64,000 bases of DNA from contig OY811974.1 of assembly GCA_963681505.1 (NCBI GenBank), positions 7,742,167 to 7,806,166 on the forward strand, in the 5' to 3' direction. Below, piece after piece: positions 44,951 to 56,404 of the stretch (position 1 is its first letter; every line of letters starts with the position of its first letter). Below the pieces are notes generated by a model, which did not search any database, had not been told where the DNA came from, and saw only the letters and a program-made list of their open reading frames with translations. Made by a program: the position numbers and the translations under genes. Source of the DNA: Eunapius fragilis. Taxonomy: Eukaryota; Porifera; Demospongiae; Spongillida; Spongillidae.

Positions 44951-45479
44951 GCAGACCAAAGCTCTGTAAAAGGTGTACACTAAACTCTACGGGCTTCCGC
45001 AATTAGACGCACTTAATACGCTCAGCAACTGGGTAGCAAGATACAAAATTGACCGTACATAATTATTGACTTGTTGACAAGAAGGAATCATGAAGTAGTG
45101 TACGATTGAGCGCCAAGCTACTAGATGAAAGAGAAGAAGTATAACGTACGTAATCCGGCCGCTTGAAGCTTGACATTGCGCACGTGTGGGTTTTAAAAAT
45201 TAATTAATTATGAAACCATATTGTTATCGCAATTGACGGGTGAGACCATGGCCATATACTCAGTTATACACAGTTATACGCAATGTGTATAACAGATTAT
45301 GTATAACAGCGTGTATAACAATGTTATACCGACGTGTATGACAACCTTTTTAAAACAGCGTTAGCATGTAATGGAATATGGGATATGAGTATATATGTAG
45401 TGGGTGGTAGGACATCATGTAAGTGTATGCGCACGTCATGTAAAAAGCGATTATCATAATCATCACAACCCACAGCACT
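44951..45479. other. Intergenic with second GTATAAC cluster
   Basis: Sequence at 44990-45020 matches a hairpin arm at 43415. A GTATAAC cluster lies at 45255-45345. No gene recognised. Confidence 0.45.
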
Positions 45480-45700
45480 CTGGCGGTATGGTCGTGTGAG
45501 AATGCATGTATATCATTTGCACTTAAAGAGTTAGTCTCGGCTCCAGTAAACGTTACCTAATTGGCCTATTTCGAACGATGCATGCAGTGATGTATCCAAC
45601 CACGCGGTAATTAACGTACAAGGCGCTACGCATAACTATGAGTAATCAGGTTGGAACCTCCCCCTTTAAAATCCTGGCGGCGGATCATGCTTAAGCCGTT
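45480..45700 (+). repeat. Dispersed repeat family E, copy 1
   Basis: Diverged match to the reverse complement of 51165-51380. Shared blocks are GTGTGAGAATG, GAGTTAGTCTCGGC, TTGGCCTATTTCG and CCTTTAAAATCCTGG. Confidence 0.6.
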
Positions 45701-47867
45701 GGGTTCTCGGTGGGTGTAGTATAGCATCCCACGCCAGTAAGCACAGCAAAAAAAGACTGCGAATCAATTTCATAAATGATTTTTAAATCACTTGGAAAAT
45801 CATCGCATGATTGAACAATACTATTACGCAGGCGTGCTCAATTACCTGGAAAATCAAAAATTGATTGGACGGGTTTTTTTCCCTGTGAAGGTGCGGCAGA
45901 AACACTGTATGGCTTGAACAATTCTTGAGATGTGAATGCAATTATTATAGCGCTGATGTTGCGCATACATTCTTGAAGGGAGGTGATGGGCACATGCCCC
46001 ACCCCTGAGGTATGTACCCAATGCGGAGGTATTATACCCAATGCGGAGGTTTATACATATACCCAATGCGGAGGCATATACATCCAATGAATGTGTGGAG
46101 GATGCGCTGACTCTTTGCAGTATAAGAAATGAGGGGGTATATGCACCTAATGAATAGAAGTATGTAGCCAATGTTACACATAATTGAATGGGACATAGTG
46201 TTGAAGAGCTGGTATACTTTTGGCATGAATCCTGTCCCATACCATATCTTTAGTCTACCCCTATCCGAATGTTTATCTGCCCCACATAAAGGGGTAGTGA
46301 TTAACATATACTACATGTACATCTAACAGTTTCTTGTACTTATTTTTCCTACTCTACATGAAATGCTCTCTAGGCGACTTTATGATTATTGTGATACAGC
46401 CAACATGAGAAAAAGCTTCAGCAACAACTCAAATAGAAGAGGCATTTGCAGGCTTTGTGTAGTCACAAAGTAGATACAAGGTTCTGCAGACTTCATTTGA
46501 TGCATGCATGTAGATTTGTGAAGTGCTTGGTATTTGTAATTGGTGGATGTATAATCTGTGCATGTGAATGTGGATAGTTACAGAAGATGCTGGTATGGAA
46601 CTTTGGACAAATGGCTGAAAGCAGTATATCGGTGTTTATGCATGTAACCCTTACCTTCTCTCTTTATAGAAACTTGACCTGATGAGTGTGCAGCAATACA
46701 ATAAATACAGATGACTGTACATGTAATAATATAAAATACACTGCTTGGAACCACTCGACCCAATATCATAAACCTTGCAAAGAGATCATACACAATTTAA
46801 AAATATTATTTAACACAATTACCCCTCTGGACTGAATTGCTGTTTCCATATGCAATGACGGTTGAGTTTTTTATTTTCCTTTTCCATGTGCTCTACTCTT
46901 TCATCCTCCATATTGCATTCATTATCACTGGCCAATTCAACTACGTCATCAACAGCCCCAGCACTAACCCCTTTCTCCACACATTTGGCCATCATCACTC
47001 AATCGCTCTTTGACACCATCACTGGCCCCTTGTTCCACACCATCACTAATCAATTGTTTGACAGACTCAAAGTCCATATAACCATTGGCCTCTCCGTTTG
47101 TGCTATCATTATCACCTTTGTATCATTACTCCCTCCTTTATATGGCTACTCTGTACTTACACACAACAGTCAACAACCATTCTATCAATAACCAGATTTA
47201 TCAGCTTGGCCTCTTGTGCAGGTCAACACGCATGGCAAAATATATACAATTAAACATTATCCGAGTATTGTTGGTGCATGAATGTATTCTCTTGTTTATG
47301 AACTTATGCATGAATACATGAATTGTATTCTTGTGAGCTTGTTTGGTAGTTCAGTCTATAAGCTGAGAATTTAAAAATGTACTACCATTGCTAACAAAAT
47401 TACCATGCAGTCATCACCATGATATGATACTGTACATTGTGAACACAATCCTACATGACAATGATTACCTGTACCTTAATATTTTAATATATATTATACA
47501 ATGGAGTGTCTATGTTGTCACCTTGCACATATTCCACACCCACAAATGAATCCAGGTTTTCTAAAATGTGCACTATTTTTGCAAAATGCAAGAATACGTA
47601 GTTTACATCAGTTTGGAAGACCCATGCAATCAAATGGGCAGTCTTTAGCGGCTTGGTTGCAGTAGGACATTCTTGATCTGGAGATAGTCCTTGACTAAAG
47701 ACTCATTTACAATTTCTTGCATGAGGTCTACATTGGAACCAATTTCTAAATATGACCACACACTACCTATACATCTTAAGCCAGACTATTATGAGTGGGC
47801 GGCATACCAACAAAGGAGAAGCGTGGGACAGTCAATACTGCCTGGACATTTCAGCAGCAACAACAAT
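45701..47867. other. Intergenic, nothing recognised
   Basis: A short tandem of ACCCAATGCGGAGG units lies at 46017-46070. A direct or inverted gene could not be recognised; upstream NOS exons were looked for here and not found. Confidence 0.4.
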
Positions 47868-48834
47868 GTGGGAGTAACCCCAATGGAATTATTGTTATGT
47901 GCTGTTCTCTGAATACAAATGCCACTAACGTAATTCTATATGTAGATCCAGACAATCTGATCGCTGCCAGGGTAAGTGAGTATTTGTAACAATTGGGGAC
48001 CTATGAATTGTTACAAATACTCACTAACCCTGGCAGCGACCAGATTGTCTGGATCTACATATAAAATTACGTTAGTGGCACTTGTGTTCAGAGAACAGCA
48101 CATAACAATAATTCCATTGGGGGTTACTCCCACACTTTGGGGGAACCAACCATGTGGTGCTTGGTCACCAATTTGTTACATTCATGTGGCAAAAAAGGAA
48201 CAGTCACCTCTGGATCTGGTTTGAAACTTACATGAGTGGCATCCATCTCCAAAGAGTATCAAATATGACTAAACTCATTCCAATGGGTGTCACTAGTACT
48301 TACCTAGTGGCAACACGGATGCTACCAAATTCTAATGTTTTAAGGATATGATTGGGGCCTGCTATAGAATATAAAAACCAATTAAAGTGGCGATGTGGTC
48401 TAGGGTTTTGATGATGAAGCAACACTTCCTGCTCACTGGTAATACACTTTAGCATGTTTAATTCAGTCCTATTTATTTCCGCAGTTTATCTATTTCATGC
48501 CATGATATTAATTATGCCATAGCATAAAAGTGACACCCATTGGAATGTGTGTTTAGTCATATTTGATATTCTTTGGATGGATGCCACTCATGTAAGTTTC
48601 AAACCAGATCCAGAGGTGACTGTTCCTTTTTTGCCACATGAATGTAACAATTGGTGACCAAGCACCACATGGTTGGTTCCCCCAAAGTGTGGGAGTAACC
48701 CCCAATGGAATTTTTGTTATGTGCTGTTCTCTGAACACAAGTGCCACTAACGTAATTTTATATGTAGATCCAGACAATCTGGTCACTGCCAGGGTAAGTG
48801 GGTATTTTTAACAATTGGGGGCCTATGAAGTATG
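47868..48834. repeat. Three-armed foldback element
   Basis: An arm at about 48005-48287 recurs in reverse complement at about 48547-48834 with only a few percent differences. Part of the same arm (about 130 bp) occurs again at 47868-47998 directly abutting the first, forming a tight hairpin around 48000. Shared words are AACCCTGGCAGCGACCAGAT, ACGTTAGTGGCACTTGTGTT and AGAACAGCACATAACAA. The 260-bp centre is unique and non-coding. Confidence 0.85.
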
Positions 48835-49132
48835 CTGAACCTGTGTGTGTGTGTGTGTATGTGGTGTATATTTATCACAGGTGTTCGTTCATCAACCAAC
48901 ATATGTAAGCCCACAACCCCACAAGTCTTGTTTGCTTTGCTTGTATCATAATGGGAAAAAAAAACTGTCGTAATACGTTTATGTATTTCAGAAGACAAAT
49001 GGGAATGTGGGTTTACATACATTGATTATTGTATGTATGTGTGTGTATAAATGTTAAACACGCTTATAAAATACACCCATCTGTCCTTGAATTCAAATTT
49101 TATCCATACATGACACCTGACATTCCAAATAG

Positions 49133-49237
49133 GTGTTTTGCATGGAGTCCTACAACAGGGCCAGTCTGGAACATGAACAGCTGTTGATATTGGTCACCAG
49201 CACTTTTGGTAGTGGTGATCCACCAGCAAACGGCGAG
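49133..49237 (+). CDS. NOS exon: FMN domain, TSTFGSGD loop
   Basis: 35 codons, phase 0 at both ends, encoding [20 protein letters not shown] and [15 protein letters not shown], close to vertebrate VCMDEY...LLLVVTSTFGNGD. It is the first NOS exon recognised. Confidence 0.92.
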
Positions 49238-52200
49238 GTAAAGAAAAGGAGGGCAGAGAGGGGAGGGAGGGGAGGGGAGGAAGGAGAGGAGAGGGAGGAG
49301 AGGGGTGGGAAGAGAGGGGAGGGAGGAGAGGGGAGGAAGGAGAGGGGAGGGAGTAAAGTGCATAGGTTGTTCATGTGTTGCATTCCACATCTCTTTCACC
49401 TTACGTACACACACTCTTGCCCCCTCCCTCATAAACATGCTAGTCTTTTGGTCGTTATCTGCTGGATCTACGAAATGGTGTCAGACCTGGGTAAGGTGGT
49501 GGGGATAGTTGGAGAGGGGGATCTCTCAGACCATCCTGGTCCTCCTTTACTCACTACCCACCTTTCCAGAGCAAAGCAGCCACAACGTAAGCAGCGTATG
49601 AGCACGGTTGTGGCCCCATCACCACTTGAACTGATGGATGGAAAGGCGAATCGAACAACACATCAACTTTCTCAAGTCAAGTATGGCAACCCCCACCTCT
49701 ACAAAGCCCCTCCCACCTCACTCATCTCATACATAGTGCTTCTACCGCACCCCCCTCCTCCCCCCCTTATAGATATGCTGTGTTTGGACTCGGCTCCAAG
49801 GCATATCCCAACTTCTGCACCTTTGCCCACACATGTGACAACCTTCTGAAAGACCTCGGAGCAGAGCAGATATGTTTGTGTGGTGAGGGCAATGAGCTGT
49901 GTGGTCAGGAGGAAAGCTTCCAGCTCTGGATAAGGCAGTGCTACCTGGTGAGTGTGCTATGGGTGTGTGCATGTGTGTGTGTGTGTGTGTGTGGGGAGGG
50001 GTGACAATTCACATCGATTCTATATTATGTCTGATTATATCAATGACGGCCTCTTGCCCAGCGAGCATGTGAGATCTATAAACTGGATCCCAGGCTGGAC
50101 AAGAATGATGATACAGGCCTAGCACCCGGCTATAGTAAAGAGAACTATCGCATACAAACCGTTAGTGAACTCAGTGTGACGAGAGACATACAGCAAGGTG
50201 CGCACGGGTGGCACCGCATTCTGCTGACATATGAACACTTCTGTCCCCCAGACCTCAAGACTGTCCATGGCAAAACGATTTTCACACCCATTGTCAAGTC
50301 TCGGGTAAAACTTCAGGCGCCAACCTCAGAGTGAGTTCATCACTTGATATTACGTATAGTATCAACTTCCATCTTGCTAAGGCGTTCCACCATTCTCCTT
50401 TGCCTGGACCTGAATGGCCATTGCATGCCATATGAGCCTGGAGACCATGTGGGTATCTACCCACAGAACAATGCTAAGATGGTGGCTGGGCTATTGGAGC
50501 AACTGTCCCTGCCACTGGACCCTGACTTGCCCATGTACATGCAGTCATGCAGGGGAAGCGCTTCTGGTTAGTATTGGAATTGTGCAACATTGATTAGTTC
50601 CTCTCCCCCACCCCCACCCCCCTACATGTTTGCATTCCACCAGGTAATAAGTGGGTTTCTGAGAAGAGACTGCCCATTCCTGTGACCCTGCGTGAGGCAT
50701 TCACTCTGTTTCTGGACATCACTACACCACCAACCCCTCAGTTCTTGAAACTACTTGCCAAGCAAGTAATGCGCCATTCTTGGGTATAACATAGTCATCA
50801 AAATAGACTGTAGGATGGCAAGAGGAGTGGGATGGGTCTTTTAGGGAATAGAAGAGGTAGGGACTGATAATGGACGAACTGTGGTCTGTTAGTTTTTCAC
50901 CAGACGATAGGGTGTATAAACGGGTTTTCAGGTTATGCGATTTCCTAGTTGGTCGACTATCAGAATGTATTAGAACTATTCAGATTGTCTGATTTCTATA
51001 GCCGGAAAAACCGATTCCGTTTTCATCAATATTTCTTTCTTTCATACGCAGAAATAGGTTTGAAATCGATTACCTTTTTATGCCCTGTCATCACATGTAC
51101 ACTGGCTACTTGGCAAAAAAAAAATTGTTGATGTAATCAACTTTTAGTCTGAATCATCAGTCGGGTCCCGCATATCCAGGATTTTAAAGGGGGCTGTTGT
51201 TAAATTGGTAATTACGCGTAGTCTCGGCCCCTCTTCCCTAGTACGGTTAGATTACATCCGAAATAGGCCAAGAACGTGCTACGGGTGACGTTTATGCCTA
51301 GGGGCCGAGACTAACTCATTGAACCCGAAGTGTATTTATACATTCATTCTCACACGATCGTAAACTTTGTGCCAGAGTAGAAGATCGCTTTTTTTTTTAC
51401 TGCCATTGAATACATGGAAGACAGCGATGCTCAAATAATTAACACTTTTTAGCCCATTTGGGAGTATCTCGCACGTAGGCCGAAGGAGTGAACTGGCGGA
51501 CACATAATGTACTACATTGATTTTGGTTATGCATTCCCGATGTACTGGAATGATGCATTATTGAATTAAGTCGTCTGAATAATGGATTCTTGAGAAGACA
51601 CAACATGCAGCCTATATAGTAACCAAGCATGTCGCCTCCCACCTCTTCCCAACAGATAACTTCCGTCACACCTCTCTCCCACACTTCATCTGTTAGAAAT
51701 CATCTTTTGACTATGAAAAAAAAAAAGTCAGACTAATCGATTTTTCTGGTTTATAGTTTATAAATCGGTTATAAAATTGAGTTTGGCGATGAATGAACTA
51801 AATTAAATAATTTTCCGATTTTTATGATAAACTTGTTGACTCTTCCTCAAGTCTATTTTACCATTTTCTTTTGTCGCTATTCCTTTTAGCTTATCAGCTA
51901 CAACACGTGCCCTGTAGTTATAATGCATTGTTCAAAAAGCATGCCCCCCCCCCCCCCCCTTCCCACCTCGGTTCCGAGGCTGTCATGCAGGTGTCATCTT
52001 TGATACACCCTTTTCCAGACGTTCCCCATGATATCTTACATTTTTTGATCGGAGGCTTTATCATTTGCGTGGAGCGGCGCTCCACCAGAAAATTTGTTTC
52101 TGTGTCGCGTTTGCGATTTATTGGAATAGAACACAAAGCTGGTGCATATGAGTACGTTACGGTAGCGCGTCACATGTGCTATATAGCAGAAAGAGGGAAG

Positions 52201-55200
52201 GTCAAAAGATCTATAGCAATAATCGTATTTATAAATTGCCGTGTGCAGGAGCGTATCCATAGAGCCGGGGAACGACCTCCCCCCCCCCCCCCCCCCCCCC
52301 CCCCCTCCAACCAGGTTAATTAATACACAACGTTGCAAAACCAACTGACGTATTTGTGTAATTTGTCATTACGCGTATCAGTTTACAACCTTTGGACGCC
52401 ATGCATGCAAATTAATGTATGCATGCAAATAAGTACGCTCAACCGTTATAGATTCTACATACGCTTATCACAAAAACGTCATGATGCATTCAAATGCTTG
52501 CTGCGCGTGTTACGTTATAAGCACAGCGAAGAGACGTGGAGGAGCATGTTAGTTCAAACTTTGGCATCCATTTCAGGCAACTGATGCAACACAACAGGCA
52601 GAGCTGGAAGAATTAGCCAAGGGAGGAGATGTTTATGAAGACTGGAAATACGAGTGCTTTCCAAATCTGCTTGACGTCTTCAATCAATTCCATTCCCTTA
52701 AAATTGACGCCACTCTTTTACTGCACCATCTTCCACTTCTGCAATGTGTACGTGTGGCACTTGTGGCATGGTGGTGTATATGACACATGGTATTAATTAT
52801 CCTTATCTCTGGTCACCATAGCGATACTACTCCATCAGCTCCTCCCCTTCCATGTTTCCTAATGAGCTGCATATGACTGTATCTATTGTGTCCTTCAAAA
52901 GGCAGAGTGAGTTCGCATAAGTTTTGTGGTGTCAGTTTAATGGTGTATTGGGTGGCATAGATGGAATGTAGAGGTGGAACGAGGTAAAAATGGCGGGAAA
53001 TGGCACCTTGTTTCTATGACGTGAGGCTTCTATTATAGTTTTAATCAACATGTATCGCTTTGCAATTACATAAAATTGACAATAGAACCGACTGCACTGG
53101 TCGAAGAATGATATTCAAAAACTTTCGCCACAGCTAGGCGAACTGCACCCCCGGCAATCATATCGCCGCGAATTAAGCGGGAAAATGTGCACATACGTCG
53201 TTCACCCATAAATCTGTAACGGATCGATTAAAATTCAACATTTCAATAGCTACAGCACGTTACTACGTACCAACCTAATTTGAAACGATTAGTGTGCTCC
53301 TATCAAAAGATTTGGCAGTTTGAATCCAATATGGTGTCTGACCTCGGAGTGCATGATGGCAAGGAATTAGTGCAAAATCCTACTATATGTTATACGATAG
53401 AAAACAGTCTGATGTGAAGTACTGAATCGAAGATAGAACATCGATAACATGAATCGTTGCAAAGTTATAGCGAGTCATGCGAGCATGAATCTTTGCAAAG
53501 TTACTGCGAGTCATGCATAAAGCATTCATTTACTATTTTAGTGGCATATATGTTCCATATAAACGTACAGTTTATAAACTATTTTGTGTGTAAAACATGG
53601 CGGCTCTCTACCTGTTATAGTTTTTGAAAAAGTTTGAAGCAGCGGTAAGTGGTGCTAATCTATAATCATTTGTCTCAATAGCACCACCTAAAACAACCGT
53701 GATATTTTTCAAACAATCCTGTAATTCCTAATACTAAGTTCCGCCTCTAGTTAAAATGATGTATACTTTTGTTATTGCACACCAGATGAACAAGGATCAC
53801 GGCACAATGGAGTGTGTTCAAACTGGCTGAATGAGATAGAGATAGGTTCTGCAGTCCCATGCTTTATCAGAAGGTAACCCCAATGCACCGACAAGCAAAA
53901 GTAAACTGTTCGTATTTGAGCACGCTCCAACTTTTGCACAGTGCTCCGACGTTCCACCTTCCTGATGACCCAGAGACGCCAATCATTATGGTCGGCCCAG
54001 GCACAGGCATTGCTCCATTTCGTAGCTTTTGGCAGGAGAGAATGTACAGAAGAATTGAGGCCTCGAAAATGCAGTTGGCTCTGTCTAAACCTCCATCTCT
54101 AATGGCATTGGATGACAGCAAGATGCATAAGACATCAGCTAAAAAACATGAAGCATCCCTTTCTGTCCCTATAATAAAGAGGCAGTCAGTCTCTGATGCA
54201 GCAGACAACCACACCATGGCACCGATGATTGAGGAGGAGAAAGCTTGGGGCACCATGGAACTATACTTCGGATGTCGCACAGAAGATGTTGACTATATAT
54301 ACAGAGATGAGATATCCAAGGCACAAACATTTGGAGCACTAACTGAGGTGCATGTGGCCCTGTCAAGGCAATCAGGACAGCCCAAGGCATGTACACGCTT
54401 GCATTCAAGTCACATGTGCCATAATTTACCTGTCGTGTGATTTTGTAGACTTATGTTCAACACCTTCTAAAGAAGAATGCTGAGTCCATTGTACGTACGT
54501 TGATTGAAGAAGGAGGCCATTTCTATGTTTGCGGAGACATCTCCATGGCAGCAGCAGTGTGCAGGAATCTGCAGGTGAGGAGTTGAGGTGGGATAGTGGG
54601 GTGGGGGAGAGGGTCGGAATGGGAGTCTGATAGGATTGTCATAATGCCCTGGGGAAGAAGAGGGTGTGTTCAGTTATATCAGTGTGGAAGGTGATTGTGA
54701 AAAGATTATATATCTGCAATATAAATTTCCAGAACATTTTAGAAGACAATGCTGCCATGTCTGCTGATGAGGCCAGAAGCGTGATCGAGTCTTTGAAGGT
54801 CCGGTGTAGGCTAACAGACCTCACTTGTCCACCCCTGTCATCTTTGTTGTTTCCATGTGTAGGATAATGGCTTCTACCATGAAGACATCTTTGGAGTGAC
54901 CTTTAAAACAGCTGAGGTCACAAATAGAGTCAGGACTGCTGCAAAGAGGTGAATTCATTGATAGAGCTGTTATTTATTGCTCCATTGATGGTGGGCGTGG
55001 TCATTGTAGGGCTTGGAGGAAGTCCTACAGCCGTCAATCTACTCATGAATTTGAGACACGTCCAAACCAGCTATCTGATGTGAAGAGCCCAACCATTACA
55101 TCACCGATGAAGCCAGGTTCAACTAACACATCTCCAGAAAGGGCCCCTGAAAAATTGTAAGTTATATGCATGTGTAATGAATAACAGGACAAAGAGATGG

Positions 55201-55571
55201 CAAGGAATGGCAAGGGGAGGAGGGAAAAAGGAAACAGGAAAGAGAGCTGAGGGAGGAATTTGAAATAGCTTTTTTCATTCCAACGCATTAGATCAACTCC
55301 CAGATTTCCTATTGGGGAGACAAGAGTTCAGAAGGCTTGCTTGGATCCAATGGAACCTTCACCTGAACGGGAAAGTTCAGTAAGTGGGTCTGAAGAAGAT
55401 GTGTTCCTGCAGCCATCAGATGAGGACACAGAAGTGAAGAGTCACCAGGGCAATGCCCGCCAGAAGCTTATATGGCGTCAGCATCCTGTTATCATTGAAG
55501 AGAGCATGCATCACATTCAACAGGATGAAGGGGGAAATCCCTGTTTCACAGCATACAATGATACATATTGA
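49133..55571 (+). CDS. NOS: Nitric oxide synthase, FMN/FAD/NADPH reductase half
   Basis: NOS makes nitric oxide and citrulline from arginine; its C-terminal reductase passes electrons from NADPH through FAD and FMN to the haem. Fifteen exons with agreeing phases give about 810 residues: FMN-binding ([31 protein letters not shown]), connecting domain, FAD-binding ([20 protein letters not shown]), NADPH-binding ([35 protein letters not shown]) and [20 protein letters not shown]. The haem oxygenase domain, calmodulin site and first part of the FMN domain were not found upstream. Oddities are an insertion of about 60 residues after SFWQER, a tail of about 140 residues after the usual end, and a probable GC-AG intron. 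General P450-reductase kin are less likely because SSSP, GVCSNWL and YHEDIFGVT are NOS-type. Confidence 0.93.
49577..49680 (+). CDS. NOS exon: FMN-domain insert region
   Basis: Ends at AA|GTATGG in phase 2, completing LSQVK before YAVFGLGS in the next exon, as in family LxNVRFSVFGLGS. The 5' border is uncertain: acceptors after 49576 or 49579 both give the right phase. The encoded [18 protein letters not shown] lies where an autoinhibitory loop sits in vertebrate constitutive NOS, but is shorter. Confidence 0.65.
49773..49947 (+). CDS. NOS exon: FMN domain, second half
   Basis: Encodes [29 protein letters not shown] and [13 protein letters not shown], matching the FMN-binding GLGSxAYPxFC and GDELCGQEEAF signatures. 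Ends CTG|GTGAGT in phase 0. Confidence 0.95.
50062..50330 (+). CDS. NOS exon: FMN-FAD linker
   Basis: Begins [17 protein letters not shown] and ends [16 protein letters not shown]. It covers the hinge and start of the connecting domain. Phase 0 in, phase 2 out. Confidence 0.9.
50382..50566 (+). CDS. NOS exon: connecting domain, PGDHVGIYP
   Basis: Encodes [20 protein letters not shown] then [11 protein letters not shown], matching RSTIFVRL...YQPGDHLGVFPGN. Phase 2 in, phase 1 out. Confidence 0.95.
50644..50765 (+). CDS. NOS exon: [10 protein letters not shown]
   Basis: Encodes [20 protein letters not shown] then [19 protein letters not shown], a strong match to the family [11 protein letters not shown] segment. 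Phase 1 in, phase 0 out. Confidence 0.95.
50766..52576. other. NOS intron, 1.8 kb, with repeats
   Basis: Holds family E copy 2 (51165-51380), a C-run at about 51943-51959 and a C-run of about 27 at 52279-52305. No exon was recognised inside. Confidence 0.75.
51165..51380 (-). repeat. Dispersed repeat family E, copy 2
   Basis: Reverse-complement match to 45480-45700. It also carries an internal inverted pair, AGTCTCGGCCCC near 51220 and GGGGCCGAGACTA near 51301, giving a hairpin of about 95 bp. Confidence 0.6.
52577..52747 (+). CDS. NOS exon: connecting/FAD domain
   Basis: 57 codons encoding [35 protein letters not shown] and [16 protein letters not shown], matching the family EYEEWK...FPS...ATLLLTQLxLLQ. 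Phase 0 at both ends. Confidence 0.93.
52822..52906 (+). CDS. NOS exon: FAD-binding RYYSISSSP
   Basis: Encodes [20 protein letters not shown] then SIVSFKRQ. RxYSxxSS is the FAD-binding signature of the ferredoxin-reductase fold. Confidence 0.96.
52907..53785. other. NOS intron, 0.9 kb
   Basis: AT-rich. Contains a short direct repeat of the ATGAATC-TTGCAAAGTTA-GCGAGTCATGC type at about 53450-53516. No exon was recognised. Confidence 0.7.
53786..53873 (+). CDS. NOS exon: GVCSNWL
   Basis: Encodes [20 protein letters not shown] then SAVPCFIR, matching family GVCSTWL...VPCFVR in the FAD domain. Phase 1 in, phase 2 out. Confidence 0.95.
53942..54386 (+). CDS. NOS exon: NADPH-binding domain with insertion
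   Basis: Begins [20 protein letters not shown] then [17 protein letters not shown], with the NADPH-binding [13 protein letters not shown]. About 60 extra residues (54066-54249, Lys/Ser/Met-rich) precede [19 protein letters not shown]. It ends at PK followed by GC rather than GT; the next exon continues in phase. Confidence 0.93.
54387..54448 (+). other. Probable GC-AG intron in NOS
   Basis: 62 nt with donor AAG|GCATGT and acceptor TTGTAG|ACT. Only this choice joins QPK to TYVQHLL in phase with the family sequence PKKYVQD. The nearby GT at 54391 would break the frame. Confidence 0.8.
54449..54574 (+). CDS. NOS exon: [12 protein letters not shown]
   Basis: 42 codons encoding [20 protein letters not shown] then [20 protein letters not shown], matching KYVQDxL...GGHIYVCGDVTMAADV. 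Ends CAG|GTGAGG in phase 0. Confidence 0.96.
54733..54798 (+). CDS. NOS exon: [12 protein letters not shown]
   Basis: 22 codons encoding [20 protein letters not shown] then LK, matching the family LSAEDAGVFISRMR helix. Donor is GTCCGG, weaker than the others. Confidence 0.9.
54863..54948 (+). CDS. NOS exon: [10 protein letters not shown]
   Basis: Encodes [20 protein letters not shown] then NRVRTAAK, a near-exact match to the family C-terminal signature [21 protein letters not shown]. Phase 0 in, phase 2 out. Confidence 0.96.
55010..55156 (+). CDS. NOS exon: C-terminal tail, part 1
   Basis: Encodes [20 protein letters not shown] then [20 protein letters not shown]. Serine/threonine/proline-rich, with no recognised domain. 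Phase 2 in and out. Confidence 0.85.
55292..55571 (+). CDS. NOS terminal exon: C-terminal tail, part 2
   Basis: Encodes [20 protein letters not shown], an acidic serine-rich stretch ([20 protein letters not shown]) and a tail ending CFTAYNDTY before TGA. A perfect GTAAGT at about 55380 inside this exon could act as an alternative donor. Confidence 0.82.
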
Positions 55572-56404
55572 TGATTTTTCAGTAGTAATGAACAAATAGA
55601 ATTTACTCCTCATAGAGAAGGACATCAAATATGGCGCATTTTAGAACGTTTTATAATACCAAGCATAATTCTACGATGTACACATTGACACACAGATTTG
55701 CAGTGATTGTGGCTTGTGAACTGGTTATGGTGTGTCGTACGTACGGAAAGGTTGTCCAAAGTCAAATGTGGATTAACTTTATGTACATGATGTATTGCCA
55801 ATACATTGTAATACACAGCAAACTGTTTGCTATTTGGACCGCAAGTTTTAATGCCTGCATAGTTTTGCATAATTAATACAGAAGTGGAAACATCATAAGG
55901 GGCATAGTTATTTCCATCAGGTATATTGGCTGCATTGTGCCTTTTGCATCGCGTCCCTAGTACACCAATGGTCTCTCCAAACCTTCACATATCAAGCCTA
56001 TACCTCTGACGCGGTGAGATAGAGACAAAAATGACGGAAGTATTCATTGAAACCAGGTCACTCGACCCGTGAATGGTTTGATAAACATTATTTTACACCT
56101 TTAAATACTAGAAACAATCCTTGCGTACTGTACCTACATGTACGGTTCAACAATAATTTGTGAACAAATCACCAAATAAGGTGCTTTAAAAAAACTTTAA
56201 CGCTATGTAAACAAGAAGTCACAAAAATGATGCCGATCGGCAGGAGGGCTCGGGCATTTGTTACTACTTGAAACGGTACTCAACAATAATAAATTGGGTG
56301 ATTTCATTCCTTAAAATGGTACACCATGCTGGAAGGAGTGAGATCACTCAAAAAAAATAAATATATATATATAGGATGACAGGTGGTGTCCTTTTTCTTT
56401 TAAG
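55572..56404. other. NOS 3' flank
   Basis: AT-rich sequence after the NOS stop codon, probably including its 3' UTR. No gene recognised. A small TATATA tract lies near 56362-56373. Confidence 0.4.

Noticed and set aside
49133-49849. Single 238-codon frame across the start of NOS
   Set aside because: Its first 35 codons and part of its end are real NOS exon, but the middle runs through a GA-rich intron after a good GTAAAG donor; the splice model fits NOS better.
53867-54280. 137-codon minus-strand frame
   Set aside because: It overlaps the NOS NADPH-binding exon, which has clear family motifs on the plus strand.
2934-55571. A functional P2X-NOS gene cluster
   Set aside because: The genes are on opposite strands, about 23 kb apart, with unrelated sequence and another gene between them; proximity alone is not evidence of a joint system.
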